Assembly (NCBI GenBank): GCA_963693085.1
Contig: OY856409.1
Span: 507,399,803-507,463,802, forward strand
DNA from: Alisma plantago-aquatica
Taxonomy: Eukaryota > Streptophyta > Magnoliopsida > Alismatales > Alismataceae
DNA: 64,000 bases
Direction of reading: 5' to 3'
In this document: piece by piece, positions 26,076 through 38,361 of the stretch
Position numbering within the stretch: the stretch's first letter is position 1
How the letters are laid out: each line of letters begins with the position of its first letter
Program-made: the position numbers and the translations under genes
The notes under the pieces: generated by a model
Told to the model about the DNA's origin: nothing
The model's database searches: none
Seen by the model: only the letters and a program-made list of their open reading frames with translations

Positions 26076-26573
26076 CAAGATCATTCTTACCGGCAAGCAT
26101 ACCAGCTGTACTAAAACTTATAACCAGATGTCTTTCAAAGGAACATGACTATCAAGATAAGGTATATCAACATGTAACCGGATTATTAGAACATAATATA
26201 ATGTCACATAACCTGATTATCAAGATAAGACAGATTGCCACATAACCTGCAAGGTATAACAAACAAGGCCTCAACCAATTTTTCGTGTTTGATTTGATCA
26301 GTAAATACTAAATGGCTGTATTACATTTTATTATGCCCTGAGGATTTGAACCGTACCATTCAAATCCAACCTTCGGTTACGAAACCCAAGACGGTGCCAT
26401 ACAAGGTCAATGGAAGAGCCAGACTCCACGACCTCCCACCTCATGGTCAGTACATGATTACAACACAAGCAGGACCGCAGTCACATGCTGAAGTGGTCTA
26501 AGCCACAGGGTTAGCTCCATAGGCTACCCATTCTCTAGCCCGCCTTGTTACAGGTCACAGCGCTAGTAAAACT

Positions 26574-26666
26574 GAGCCACGGGCCTGATCACCGTGCTCT
26601 GAGCCATGAGCGCATTCATGCTCCATACATCACATATCCTGAGCCATGGGCCTGTTCACCATGCTC
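26574..26666. repeat. Three GAGCC hairpins in E4 LTR 1
   Basis: Hairpins at 26574-26599, 26601-26623 and 26641-26666 all start GAGCC and end GCTC, with one unpaired C. The inner stem differs between them but stays paired: ACGG/CCGT, ATGA/TCAT, ATGG/CCAT. Counterparts are at 35443-35535 and 44308-44400; in LTR 3 the middle one has lost its last pair. Confidence 0.8.
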
Positions 26667-27792
26667 TACACACATATCTGAGTCTGCAACCGAAGTTACA
26701 CTCTTACATCCTCATTTTCAGGCTAGGAGCAACCTACACATATTCAACAATATGCGCTTCCAGGTTAACCCGTAGGAAAACCCGTTTCACCATCACCAAG
26801 TCCTGACGATGATGGATCTATGGCCAGGGCAACTACATGATGTGTTTCACTGTGTTTAATTAGTATCTTTTAGATGGATTGCAAGATTCAGCCAAGTTGT
26901 ATGACATGCAAGGTATAACAGAAAGTAAAGAACATTATATTATGATCTATTCATATCAACCTGATCCATCTTAAGGATCCAACATCACATGTTATCACTT
27001 GGCCTCTTGCCAACCATCCAGATCCATCTCAAGGATCATCACATACCACAGGGTCTCAACCCTTCATCATGCACTGCCATTGTCTCTTAAGGCTCACCTC
27101 ATCATCATGGGACAGACATATCACATGCATACTCTTATAGAGTAATTATCAAAGCAATGTTACTCATTACATATGTCACATAGCCCTTTATGGCTAAGTC
27201 ATCACCTGCATGGTTAGGATGCACAATAACCATAGATTCAACATCATGAAATATCATTCAAGATAATCTAGTTATCAATAATACACTTATCTAATAATCA
27301 AGTGTATTAAGTACATCATCAAACAACCATACTGATACTTACCCTTATATCAAGATTGTACAAACAATCAGGGTATATAGAGATCATGTTGTGTTTACAG
27401 AACCGACACTATTATTAACAAGGTCATTACTATGTCATCAACTATTGTCATCTTTATCATGAAGCAACCTTTAATGTAACTGTCACTTAGCATCATTATT
27501 ACCAACATTATTACCATTAAAAAAACTACTAGAGTAGTTATCATCATTCTCATTATCATTAACAATTAAGCATAACAGGTCACATCATGTATCTATTACA
27601 TGAGGGCTATCATCATATACATTACTATCATTTGCATCCTTATTATTTGCAAGGCTTCATATACATTGATGATATCACAAACACTACCATCGTTTATTGG
27701 TTTATGTATAAGCATCCACTTCTATCACATGAGGGACCGTCACCAAAGAAACTCATACCCTCACTATAGCCTCACAACCCTCATCTAAAACC

Positions 27793-29175
27793 TATCATCC
27801 AACATGGGTATCGCCCAACCTCACTAACCCTATCGACCATCACCCACTACTACCCTATCGGCCAACACACTCTACTAACCCTATCGACCATCACACTCAT
27901 GCACATAGGGTAGGGTATCACCCAACATGGCTATCGGCCATAAGGGTATCGCCCACCATGGTGTCGGCCATCAGGGTATTGCCCACCATGGTGTCGGCCA
28001 TTAGGGCTATCGGCCATCATGGTATCGGCCATCAGGGCACATAGCCTATCGTCCAACATGGAACTACTTGGCCCTATCGTCCACCACATGGACAAGGAGA
28101 TAACTCAACACAAGAGCACCCACTCTATCATCCAACACAAGGACATCCATATCGGCCAACAAGAGGAAGGGTATCGTTCATCTCCAAGGTACTCATCATA
28201 TCGGCCAACAAACCCTAGCTCACCCTATCGCCCAACACATGGGCAAGGGTATCGGCCACCCACAAGGACTCATCCTATCGTCCACTCAAGGTGCCATGTC
28301 GCCCAACATGGTCACCATGTCGGCCAACACAAGAACAAAGGGGACCATGTCGGCCAACACAGAGACAAAGGTGTTGCTCAACCCAAGAACACTCATATCG
28401 TTCAACTTAAGGGCAAGTGTATCGCCCAACACACCCACAAGGAAGGGATATCGCCCAACCCTAGGTCATCTTCAACCTCCAACACAAGGGAGCACAAACC
28501 CTAGAAAGAAAAGGTATACAAAGGAACCCTAAACCCAAGAGAGGGATATCGGCCACTAAGGTATATAAGCAAGATGCACAAGAAAGGAACTAAGCTAGTC
28601 TACTAACATGTAACAAGGTTAAAGCTAGAGGTAAGAGAGTTAGGGTTAGAAACTATGCAACCCGCCTTAAGCTCCAAGGAAGAAGAAGAGCTCCAAGCTC
28701 CAAAGCACTTCAAGGTCCAAAGCTATCATCCACCAGGCTGCTCCAGGAAGGTGTATCGGCCACCACTTCAACTCCAAGGAAGTGTATCGGCCACCACTTC
28801 AGCTCCAAGGGAGTGTATCGGCCACCACTTCAGCTCCAAGGGAGTGTATCGGCCAACACAAGCTAGATGGAGAGGGGTATCGTGCACCAAGGGTGGAGGG
28901 GAGACCAAAGGACCAAAGGAGACTAAGGCAAGGAGAAGAGCTACCTATATAGGAAGAAGGGGAGGAGAAACCAAGGTACAACCATGCTATGTGTTGCCCA
29001 CCCAAGGGACACATGTCCACCAACTCAAGCCACCTCTCATGCAAGCCATAAGGCACTTGTCCAAGATGTGCACCATGTGTCCACCAACCAAGCCAAGCCA
29101 TCTGGGCGACACAACAAGAGCTACTGGGCGACACACCAAGCAACTGGGAAACACACCACCTGCCCTGGGCGACAC
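27793..29175. repeat. Array of TATCGGCCAACA-like words in E4 LTR 1
   Basis: I count roughly 35 copies of a 12-base word with consensus TATCGNCCANCA at irregular spacing. Near 29100-29175 it switches strand: CTGGGCGACACA occurs three times at about 20-bp spacing, with a mutated fourth copy. The array is kept in LTR 2 (36661-38045) and LTR 3 (45527-46911). In the element it lies in the U3 half of the LTR. Confidence 0.85.
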
Positions 29176-29493
29176 AAGGCTCAAGCAAGCCCAAACAAGG
29201 AACTCCAAGGCCCAAACAAGCTCAACTCAGGCCCAAAGAACTCAAACAACAAGCCCAAACCTTCCTCTCTACCCTAGAGGAAGCAAAGAGGGAAAACATC
29301 TCACAAGATGGCAAACTTGCACACAAAACCCTAGACTTGGGTTATTTGTAAGTAGCCCCTCGAACTCTCAACAAAGATCAACAAAACCCTAATCACCACT
29401 TAAGGTGATTAGCAAGCACCAAAGCACCAAGATCAAGCAAAACAAACAGGGTAAACCCTAAACGCAGGTCAGGGTCCTTACAGCCATAAACCT

Positions 29494-32403
29494 CTACAAA
29501 AGGATTTCGTCCCCGAAATCCGAAGAGAAAAGCGAGGGATACTTCCTCCTCATCTCTTCCTCAAGCTCCCACGTGGCTTCCTCAACGCCACGGTGATGCC
29601 AAAGGACCTTCACAAGAACCAGATCCTTTCTCTTCAGCTTCTTGACTCTTCTGTCAAGGATCATCATAGGACCCTCTTCATAAGTCACATCTTTGTCAAG
29701 CTCAACTTCAACTGGTTGTATCATTGTTCCTGTATCCGTATGACTTTTCTTCAGTATATTGACATGGAACACTGGATGTAACCTGTGCAACTCTGGAGGC
29801 AATTCTAACTCATAAGCCACCTTGCCAACATGTGCTAAGACTGAGTAAGGCCCCATATATCTGGGAGCTAACTTACCTTTCTGTCCAAACCTCAGCACAC
29901 CTTTCCATGGAGAGACTTTAAGATACACCTTGTCTCCCACCTTGAACTCCAAGGGTTGTCGGCGATTGTCTGCATAAGACTTATGCCTGTCTTGTGCCGC
30001 TTTCAACTGTTGTTGTATCACCTTGATCTTTTCTGTCGTTTGCTGTACTAACTCAGGGCCCAAAAGCTGATATTCACCTGATTCATACCAACACAAAGGA
30101 GATCTGCACTTCCTCCCATACAAAGCCTCATAGGGAGCCATGTCAATGCTCCGCTGATAGCTATTTTTGTAGGCAAACTCTATCAAACTGAGATGTACAT
30201 CCCAACTGCCTAGGAATTGCAAAACACAAGCATGAAGAAGATCCTCCAAAGTCTTAATAGTCCTCTCGGACTGTCCATCTGTCTGCGGGTGGAAAGCGGT
30301 ACTGAACTTCAACTGCGTTCCCATCTCCCTGTGCAACTGTTCCCAAAAACGACTTGTAAACTGAGGACCTCTGTCAGAAACTATCGTTGCTGGCACACCA
30401 TGCAAATGAACTATCTCATCCACATATACTCGAGCGAGCTTTTCAGCTATATACGTGGTCTTCATAGGTATGAAATGGGCAGACTTCGTTAATCTGTCCA
30501 CTATCACCCAAATGGAATCATGATTCTTAGTTGTCCTGGGTAGACCAACTACGAAATCCATGGTTATATGATCCCATTTCCACTGTGGTATAGGCAAAGG
30601 TTGCAACGTACCTGCCGACTTTTGATGCTCAGCCTTGACTTGCTGACACACCACACACCTAGCCACAAACTCAGCTACATCTTTCTTCAAGCCGGGCCAC
30701 CAGTACAAGTCCTTCAGACTATGATACATTTTGGTGACACCTGGATGCATAGCATACATCGACGTGTGTGCTTCCTCGAGCACCAACTTCCTCAGATTAT
30801 CAGCATCTGGAACCACCATCCTATTATGATAGCAAACCACTCCATCCTCAGACTCATGGAACCCGTCACGCTTTTCGCTTCCAAACTCTGATCTGATTAG
30901 CTGTACTGTATCATCCGTTTGCTGTGCATCCTTGATCTGCTGTCTCAACGTGGGCTTGATTTGCATCTGTGCTAAAAGTCCAGCTAACGAGGAAACCTCC
31001 ATCTGTACGTTCATCTGCTGTAAGGAGACTAACATGTCCCGCCTATGGCATACCAAAGAACTCATTTGTGCCTTCTTGGGAGTAGAAGACTTTCTGCTAA
31101 GCGCGTCTGCTACCACATTCGCCTTACCAGGATGATACTCGATAGTGCAATCATAATCATTGATCAACTCCATCCACCGACGCTGTCGCATGTTCAACTC
31201 TTGCTGTGAGAAGATGTACTTCAGATTCTTGTGATCTGTAAAGATCTGACACACTTCCCCATAAAGATAGTGTCTCCAAATCTTTAACGCATGAACCACT
31301 GCTGCCAGCTCCAAGTCATGGGTCAGATAGTTCTCCTCGTGTTTCTTAAGTTGTCGCGAAGCAAAAGAAACCACATGATCTTCCTGCATCAGCACACAAC
31401 CAAAACCTTTCTTGGACGCATCACAGAAAACAACATAGCCTTTTCCAGATTCTGGCAAGATCAACACTGGAGCACTGGTTAGCTTTTCCTTCAAACTTTG
31501 GAAAGCTTGCTGACATCGATCATTCCAAACAAAAGGTACATCCTTCCGGGTCAACTTCGTCATCGGTAGAGCTATCGAACAGAAGTCCTTGATAAACCTC
31601 CGGTAGTATCCTGCTAGACCAAGGAAACTACGAACTTCTGTCGGCGTCTTCGGCTGTTCCCAATCCGCAACGGATTCCACTTTCATCGGATCTACTTTGA
31701 CTCCTTCAGCAGATATCACATGAACTAAGAAAGTCACTTCATCCAACCAGAACTCACACTTACTAAACTTAGCATACAACTGATGTTGACAAAGGAGAGT
31801 CAATGCTTGACGAAGATGTTGCTCATGCTCTAGTCGGTTCTGACTATAGATCAAGATGTCATCTATAAAAACTACAACAAACTGATCTAAGAACGGACGA
31901 AACACTCTGTTCATCAGGTCCATGAAAGCAGTAGGTGCATTGGTTAATCCAAATGGCATAACCACAAACTCAAAATGACCATACCTCGTCCTAAAAGCTG
32001 ACTTTGGTATGTCATCCACCTTTATCCTCAACTGATGATATCCAGACCGTAGATCGATCTTCGAAAACACTGTAGCACAACGCAACTGATCGAACATGTC
32101 ATCTATCCTCAGCAACAGGTACTTATTCTTGATCGTGACCTTGTTCAACTGTCGGTAGTCTATACACAACCGCATCGAACCATCCTTCTTATTAACGAAC
32201 AACACGGGAGCACCCCAAGGTGACGTGCTCAGTATGATGAAACCTTTCTCCAACAACTCTTGTAACTGCTTCTTCAACTCTGCCATCTCTGCTGGAGCCA
32301 TCCTATAAGGTGTCTGTGCAATCGACTGCGTTCCCGGAACCATATTGATCTCAAAATCGATCTCTCGGGGTGGAGGAACACCAGGAAACTCCTCGGGAAA
32401 CAC
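29494..32403 (-). CDS. pol: E4 copy 1 pol: RT, RNase H, integrase, chromodomain (969 codons open)
   Basis: Copies the element RNA into DNA and integrates it; acts in the particle and then in the nucleus. Reverse transcriptase spans about residues 30-240, with DLRSGYHQ at 117-124, MPFGLTNAP and the catalytic FIDD at 179-182. RNase H carries D328 (FCDAS), E365, D390 (FTDH) and D433 (VADALSR). Integrase has a zinc-binding H546, H553, C583, C586 and a DD35E core with D616, D677 (SDRGPQF) and E713 (QSER). A chromodomain (about 905-960, [16 protein letters not shown]...ATWELEEEM) ends the protein, which puts it in the Tekay/Del chromoviruses. The ATG at 32403 is only the first Met after a nonsense codon at 32416-32418. 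The natural polyprotein begins with gag at 34188, so this open piece is probably not translated as such. Confidence 0.93.
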   Translation of the reverse strand: MFPEEFPGVPPPREIDFEINMVPGTQSIAQTPYRMAPAEMAELKKQLQELLEKGFIILSTSPWGAPVLFVNKKDGSMRLCIDYRQLNKVTIKNKYLLLRIDDMFDQLRCATVFSKIDLRSGYHQLRIKVDDIPKSAFRTRYGHFEFVVMPFGLTNAPTAFMDLMNRVFRPFLDQFVVVFIDDILIYSQNRLEHEQHLRQALTLLCQHQLYAKFSKCEFWLDEVTFLVHVISAEGVKVDPMKVESVADWEQPKTPTEVRSFLGLAGYYRRFIKDFCSIALPMTKLTRKDVPFVWNDRCQQAFQSLKEKLTSAPVLILPESGKGYVVFCDASKKGFGCVLMQEDHVVSFASRQLKKHEENYLTHDLELAAVVHALKIWRHYLYGEVCQIFTDHKNLKYIFSQQELNMRQRRWMELINDYDCTIEYHPGKANVVADALSRKSSTPKKAQMSSLVCHRRDMLVSLQQMNVQMEVSSLAGLLAQMQIKPTLRQQIKDAQQTDDTVQLIRSEFGSEKRDGFHESEDGVVCYHNRMVVPDADNLRKLVLEEAHTSMYAMHPGVTKMYHSLKDLYWWPGLKKDVAEFVARCVVCQQVKAEHQKSAGTLQPLPIPQWKWDHITMDFVVGLPRTTKNHDSIWVIVDRLTKSAHFIPMKTTYIAEKLARVYVDEIVHLHGVPATIVSDRGPQFTSRFWEQLHREMGTQLKFSTAFHPQTDGQSERTIKTLEDLLHACVLQFLGSWDVHLSLIEFAYKNSYQRSIDMAPYEALYGRKCRSPLCWYESGEYQLLGPELVQQTTEKIKVIQQQLKAAQDRHKSYADNRRQPLEFKVGDKVYLKVSPWKGVLRFGQKGKLAPRYMGPYSVLAHVGKVAYELELPPELHRLHPVFHVNILKKSHTDTGTMIQPVEVELDKDVTYEEGPMMILDRRVKKLKRKDLVLVKVLWHHRGVEEATWELEEEMRRKYPSLFSSDFGDEILL

Positions 32404-33006
32404 ATCTGCAAACTCTCAGACCATTGACACTTCTTCAAGGTTAAGGCCTTTCGCCTTGGTATCCACAACGGTATCCACAACGTGAGCTAAGAATGCCTCA
32501 CATCCTTGTCGCAACAACCTATCTGCCACCATAGCTGACACGAGACACGTCGGAAGAATCTTCCTATCTCCCTGGAAGATCCACTTCTCTCCAGCAACAT
32601 CAAACACCGTCTGCTTGGAACCATAGTCCAAGACAACCTTTTACTTCTCTAAGGTATCCATCCCAAGGATAACATCGAAACCATGCATATCAAGTGGTAT
32701 GAGATCCACCTGAATGTTGTGTCCCGAAAAAGACAAAACACAAGATGGACATTCTTCTCGAAGCAACAAAGAACCATCAAGAGGGGTTTCTAGCAACAAG
32801 CTATCCTTCTTACAACTAACAGGTAGATGACAGTTTTCAAGCATACTATAGGCGATAAAAGAGTGTGTAGCACCCGGGTCAACCAGAATAGATATAAAGC
32901 AAGAAGAAGACATATCAGAATGAAATAACTCCATCTGACCTGTCACCACTCGCGGGTTGACTATCGCCTTCGGCTGATTCATGGCATAGAATCGAGCCGT
33001 AGCTTG
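32404..33006 (-). pseudogene. pol: E4 copy 1 protease segment, broken by two stops
   Basis: This links gag to RT in the same frame. The aspartic protease active-site region reads [11 protein letters not shown] (DPG where many families have DSG or DTG), followed by GFDVILGMD. Two nonsense codons cut it: at 32641-32643, where copy 2 has Tyr, and at 32416-32418, where copy 2 has Arg. The segment also bears a stop at 33007-33009 on its gag side. Apart from these it matches copy 2 closely. Confidence 0.88.
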
Positions 33007-34188
33007 CTATCCACGAACTCTGCTCCCTTGAGCAGACGATCCAGCTTGAGACGCTTGACCGCATCCTCGTCCTCTGCTACCACTAGGCTGTGGTCTCTCA
33101 GACTTTTGGAAACTCTGCCTCGGTTGCTGCGTCACTTCAACATCTCTATTCGGGCAATTGAACTTCCAATGCCCGACTTGTCCACAGAGATGACATGCTC
33201 TATTGTCAACTCGTGGCCTAGATGGCCCTGTCACTGCCACCGAAGCTGAGCTGTGCGCCTTAGATGGTGAAGAAACATAACCTTTTCCCTTACTCGGAGA
33301 CCACTGAGATGGTACACCAGCACTTCTCATCATTGACGGAGCTGAAAACCTGGGTTTCTTGAAGACACCAAACCTTCGTCCTTGAAACTGAGCAGGTCTT
33401 TTAAGAGACACCAACTCTCTTTTCTCCCTTACTATCCTCTCGATCCGTCGAACTGATTCCACAAATGTAGCAAACCGCTCTCGGTTTTCTAGTGTAGACA
33501 CAGGGGTTGTCAACTCAACACTCAAACCCTTCTCGAAACGTCTGATCCGTTCATCATCTGTCGCCGCCATGTGAGGACAGAACCTCAACAGATCCATAAA
33601 CTTAGCTTCATACTCGGTGATGTTCATCGTTCCTTGCTGCAACTTCTCAAACTGACTGATCTTCTCATCCAAGTACGTCTTCGGAAAGTATCTGGTGACG
33701 AACTCGCGCCGAAACACTTCCCAACAGATCACCTCACCAGGCCGCTTCTCTTCCTCGATGGTCCACCAGTGACCAGCACTACCCTTCAAAAGGTAGACAA
33801 CATGCTTTACTTTGTCTGCTTCGGGGATGTCGAGAATTCGGAAAGCATTTTCAAGACTCGTCAGCCACAGATCTACATCTGCTGGATAAGCCGTTCCAGT
33901 ATAATCCGAAGCTCCGACTCGGCGAAGCCGCTCAAAGGTCTTCCCAATACCCGATGCTTCTCAATGGGGAACCTGTGCTCGTGGAGGAGGCACTGGTAAT
34001 CGCTCAACCATGAGATTCATCGTAGCCATTAATTGCCCCATAAGCTGTTGGTAGGCAGGGTGTTCAAGTATGGATGGGTCAGGTTGGGGGACCTCAGGCA
34101 CCCGATCTTCATGTGCCCGTCCATCTGCTCCATCAACCGATGCATCATCACTATGCTCAGGAGCATGTTCTTCGTGGTTTCCAGACAT
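33007..34188 (-). pseudogene. gag: E4 copy 1 gag, one internal stop
   Basis: Capsid/nucleocapsid part of the E4 polyprotein. The start at 34188 lies about 110 bp after the primer site and gives the same N-terminus as copy 2. A TGA at 33961-33963 replaces the Gly codon found in copy 2 (42834 region). After it the gag core continues (GSAGHWW, FVTRYFP, ISQFEKL, EYEAKFMDLLRFCP, RRFEKGL), then a basic linker and one zinc knuckle CHLCGQVGHWKFNC (C-x2-C-x4-H-x4-C). The frame runs on past the point where copy 2 is stopped and ends at a TAG (33007-33009), where copy 2 has Gln. Non-functional without readthrough. Confidence 0.9.
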
Positions 34189-34297
34189 CTTGGCTTTTCT
34201 CCCGCTGAGGGCAGAAGATTTTTGTAAGATAACCTGGAAAACTCATAAGAACAGACTCAACCTAGTCCTAGATCCCTGTAGACTCAGCGAACCTAAA

Positions 34298-34310
34298 GCT
34301 CTGATACCAA
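34298..34310 (-). other. E4 copy 1 primer-binding site, initiator-Met type
   Basis: The minus strand reads TTGGTATCAGAGC three bases after the LTR end. The same site is at 43165-43177 for copy 2. Confidence 0.88.
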
Positions 34311-34313
34311 GCT

Positions 34314-37300
34314 TGTGGCAACACATCCCATTATCACACAGATAACGAGGTGTTACGCGAAAACGTGCGGAAAACACCATAACCACAGATTATAAAAAAC
34401 ACGGGTTAATTAAAACCGATTGCGGAAAACTGATAAACTGTGAAACTATTACTTTCCAGTCCTCATACTGCACAGAAACATGTACATACGCAAGATCTGA
34501 CACGTGTCCACAGCTCAGGAACAGCTGTCCATCCATCACATGAGTTCACCACCTGTTCATATATACATAAAGGCCCACATCCAGCCAACAACAGGATATA
34601 CAGATATCATCGAACGATCTTCGTGAAACATCGTCAAAACACTGCCAAGGACCTCAGAGTACAGAGATGACTCTAGACTCTACTACAAAACATCCAAAAC
34701 AGCAGCATGTCTAACGCTTGCCTTCTACTGTTCCTCAAGCTGCTCGTCCGCAACACCACAACCACGACCACGTCTACCTCGACCACCTAAAAAGGGTGTA
34801 AGCTAGCGGAGTGAGACAATTGAACAATTGTCCCAGCGGGAAACATAGCTCCCCACCGCAACTATAGAACCTCAGCAAGATAAACCATAACAACAATTAT
34901 AACATGAGCAGATATATCAGAAGCAGTTATATATATATATATAGCAAGATCATTCTTACCGGCAAGCATACCAGCTGTACTAAAACTTATAACCAGATGT
35001 CTTTCAAAGGAACATGACTATCAAGATAAGGTATATCAACATGTAACCGGATTATTAGAACAGAATATAATGTCACATAACCTGATTATCAAGATAAGAC
35101 AGATTGCCACATAACCTGCAAGGTATAACAAACAAGGCCTCAACCAATGTTTCGTGTTTGATTTGATCAGTAAATACTAAACGGCTGTATTACATTTTAT
35201 TATGCCCTGAGGATTTGAACTGTACCGTTCAAATCCAACCTTCGGTTACGAAACCCAAGACGGTGCCATACAAGGTCAATGGAAGAGCCGGACTCCACGA
35301 CCTCCCACCTCATGGTCAGTACATGAGTACAACACAAGCAGGACCGCAGTCACATGCTGAAGTAGTCTAAGCCACAGGGTTAGCTCCATAGGCTACCCAT
35401 TCTCTAGCCCGCCTTGGTACAGGTCACGACGCTAGTAAAACTGAGCCACGGGCTTGATCACCGTGCTCTGAGCCATGAACGCATTCATGCTCCATACATC
35501 ACATATCCTGAGCCATGGGCCTATTCACCATGCTCTACACACATATCTGAGTCTGCAACCGAAGTTACACTCTTACCTCCTCATTTTCAGGCTAGGAGCA
35601 ACCTACACATATTCAACAATATGCGCTTCCAGGTTAACCCGTAGGAAAACCCGTTTCACCATCACCAAGTCCTGACGATGATGGATCTATGGCCAGGGCA
35701 ACTACATGATGTGTTTCACTGTGTTTAATTAGTATCTTTAGATGGATTGCAAGATTCAGCCAAGTTGTATGACATGCACGGTATAACAGAAAGTAAAGAA
35801 CATTATATTATGATCTATTCATATCAACCTGATCCATCTTAAGGATCCAACATCACATGTTATCACTTGGCCTCTTGCCAACCATCCAGATCCATCTCAA
35901 GGATCATCACATACCACAGGGTCTCAACCCTTCATCATGCACTGCCATTCTCTCTTAAGGCTCACCTCATCATCATGGGACAGACATATCACATGCATAC
36001 TCTTATAGAGTAATTATCAAAGCAATGTTACTCATTACATATGTCACATAGCCCTTTATGGCTAAGTCATCACCTGCATGGTTAGGATGCACAATAACCA
36101 TAGATTCAACATCATGAAATATCATTCAAGATAATCTACTTATCAATAATACACTTATCTAATAATCAAGTGTATTAAGTACATCATCAAACAACCATAC
36201 TGATACTTACCCTTATATCGAGATTGTACAAACAATCAGGGTATATAGAGATCATGTTGTGTTTACAGAACCGACACTATTATTAACAAGGTCATTACTA
36301 TGTCATCAACTATTGTCATCTTTATCATGAAGCAACCTTTAATGTAACTGTCACTTAGCATCATTATTACCAACATTATTACCATTAAACAAACTACTAG
36401 AGTAGTTATCATCATTCTCATTATCATTAACAATTAAGCATAACAGGTCACATCATGCATCTATTACATCAGGGCTATCATCATATACATTACTATCATT
36501 TGCATCCTTATTATTTGCAAGGCTTCATATACATTGATGATATCACAAACACTACCATCGTTTATTGGTTTATGTATAAGCATCCACTTCTATCACATGA
36601 GGGACCGTCACCAAAGAAACTCATACCCTCACTATAGCCTCACAACTCTCATCTAAAACCTATCATCCAACATGGGTATCGGCCAACCTCACTAACCCTA
36701 TCGACCATCACCCACTACTACCCTATCGGCCAACACACTCTACTAACCCTATCGACCATCACACTCATGCACATAGGGTAGGGTATCGCCCAACATGGCT
36801 ATCGGCCATAAGGGTATCGCCCACCATGGTGTCGGTCATCAGGGTATCGCCCACCATGGTGTCGGCCATTAGGGCTATCGGCCATCATGGTATCGGCCAT
36901 CAGGGCACATAGCCTATCGTCCAACATGGCACTACTTGGCCCTATCGTCCACCACATGGACAAGGAGATAACTCAACACAAGAGCACCCACTCTATCATC
37001 CAACACAAGGACATCCATATCGGCCAACAAGAGGAAGGGTATCGTTCATCTCCAAGGTACTCATCATATCGGCCAACAAACCCTAGCTCACCCTATCGCC
37101 CAACACATGGGCAAGGGTATCGGCCACCCACAAGGACTCATCCTATCGTCCACTCAAGGTGCCATGTCGCCCAACATGGTCACCATGTCGGCCAACACAA
37201 GAACAAAGGGGACCATGTCGGCCAACACAGAGACAAAGGTGTTGCTCAACCCAAGAACACTCATATCGTTCAACTTAAGGGCAAGTGTATCGCCCAACAC

Positions 37301-38350
37301 ACCCACAAGGAAGGGATATCACCCAACCCTAGGTCATCTTCAACCTCCAACACAAGGGAGCACAAACCCTAGAAAGAAAAGGTATACAAAGGAACCCTAA
37401 ACCCAAGAGAGGGATATCGGCCACTAAGGTATATAAGCAAGATGCACAAGAAAGGAACTAAGCTAGTCTACTAACATGTAACAAGGTTAAAGCTAGTGGT
37501 AAGAGAGTTAGGGTTAGAAACTATGCAACCCGCCTTAAGCTCCAAGGAAGAAGAAGAGATCCAAGCTCCAAAGCACTTCAAGGTCCAAAGCTATCGTCCA
37601 CCAGGCTGCTCCAGGAAGGTGTATCGGCCACCACTTCAGCTCCAAGGAAGTGTATCGGCCACCACTTCAGCTCCAAGGGAGTGTATCGGCCACCACTTCA
37701 GCTCCAAGGGAGTGTATCGGCCAACACAAGCTAGATGGAGAGGGGTATCGTGCACCAAGGGTGGAGGGGAGACCAAAGGACCAAAGGAGAATAAGGCAAG
37801 GAGAAGAGCTACCTATATAGGAAGAAGGGGAGGAGAAACCAAGGTACAACCATGCTATGTGTCGCCCACCCAAGGGACACATGTCCACCAACTCAAGCCA
37901 CCTCTCATGCAAGCCATAAGGCACTTGTCCAAGATGTGCACCATGTGTCCACCAACCAAGCCAAGCCATCTAGGCGACACAACAAGAGCTACTGGGCGAC
38001 ACACCAAGCAACTGGGCGACACACCACCTGCCCTGGGCGACACAAGGCTCAAGCAAGCCCAAACAAGGAACTCCAAGGCCCAAACAAGCTCAACTCAGGC
38101 CCAAAGAACTCAAACAACAAGCCCAAACCTTCCTCTCAACCCTAGAGGAAGCAAAGAGGGAAAACATCTCACAAGATGGCAAACTTGCACACAAAACCCT
38201 AGACTTGGGTTATTTGCAAGTAGCCCCTCGAACTCTCAACAAAGCTCAACAAAACCCTAATCACCACTTAAGGTGATTAGCAAGCACCAAAGCACCAAGA
38301 TCAAGCAAAACAAACAGGGTAAACCCTAAACGCAGGTCAGGGTCCTTACA
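34314..38350 (-). repeat. E4 LTR 2 (shared middle LTR)
   Basis: This LTR serves as 5' LTR of copy 1 and 3' LTR of copy 2 on the minus strand. It is not flanked by a target duplication of its own: 34309-34313 is copy 1 leader and 38351-38355 is copy 2 tail. Confidence 0.92.
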
Positions 38351-38361
38351 TCCATAAACCT

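Noticed and set aside
28019..28504. 161-codon frame kept in all three E4 LTRs (also 36887-37372, 45753-46238) and similar frames of 97-254 codons
   Set aside because: They consist of the CG-word array read in one frame and run against the element. They are kept only because the LTR copies are recent.
27793..29175. CRISPR-like array of short repeats
   Set aside because: The repeats are degenerate, with irregular spacers and a strand switch, inside a plant LTR present three times. There are no cas genes and the setting is eukaryotic.
29593..31482. Several plus-strand frames of 60-107 codons
   Set aside because: Shadows of the minus-strand pol frame. Repeated at the same offset in copy 2 for the same reason.
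34298..34310. tRNA-like gene fragments near GGTATCAGAG words
   Set aside because: These are retroelement primer-binding sites of about 12-18 bases, with no tRNA cloverleaf around them.
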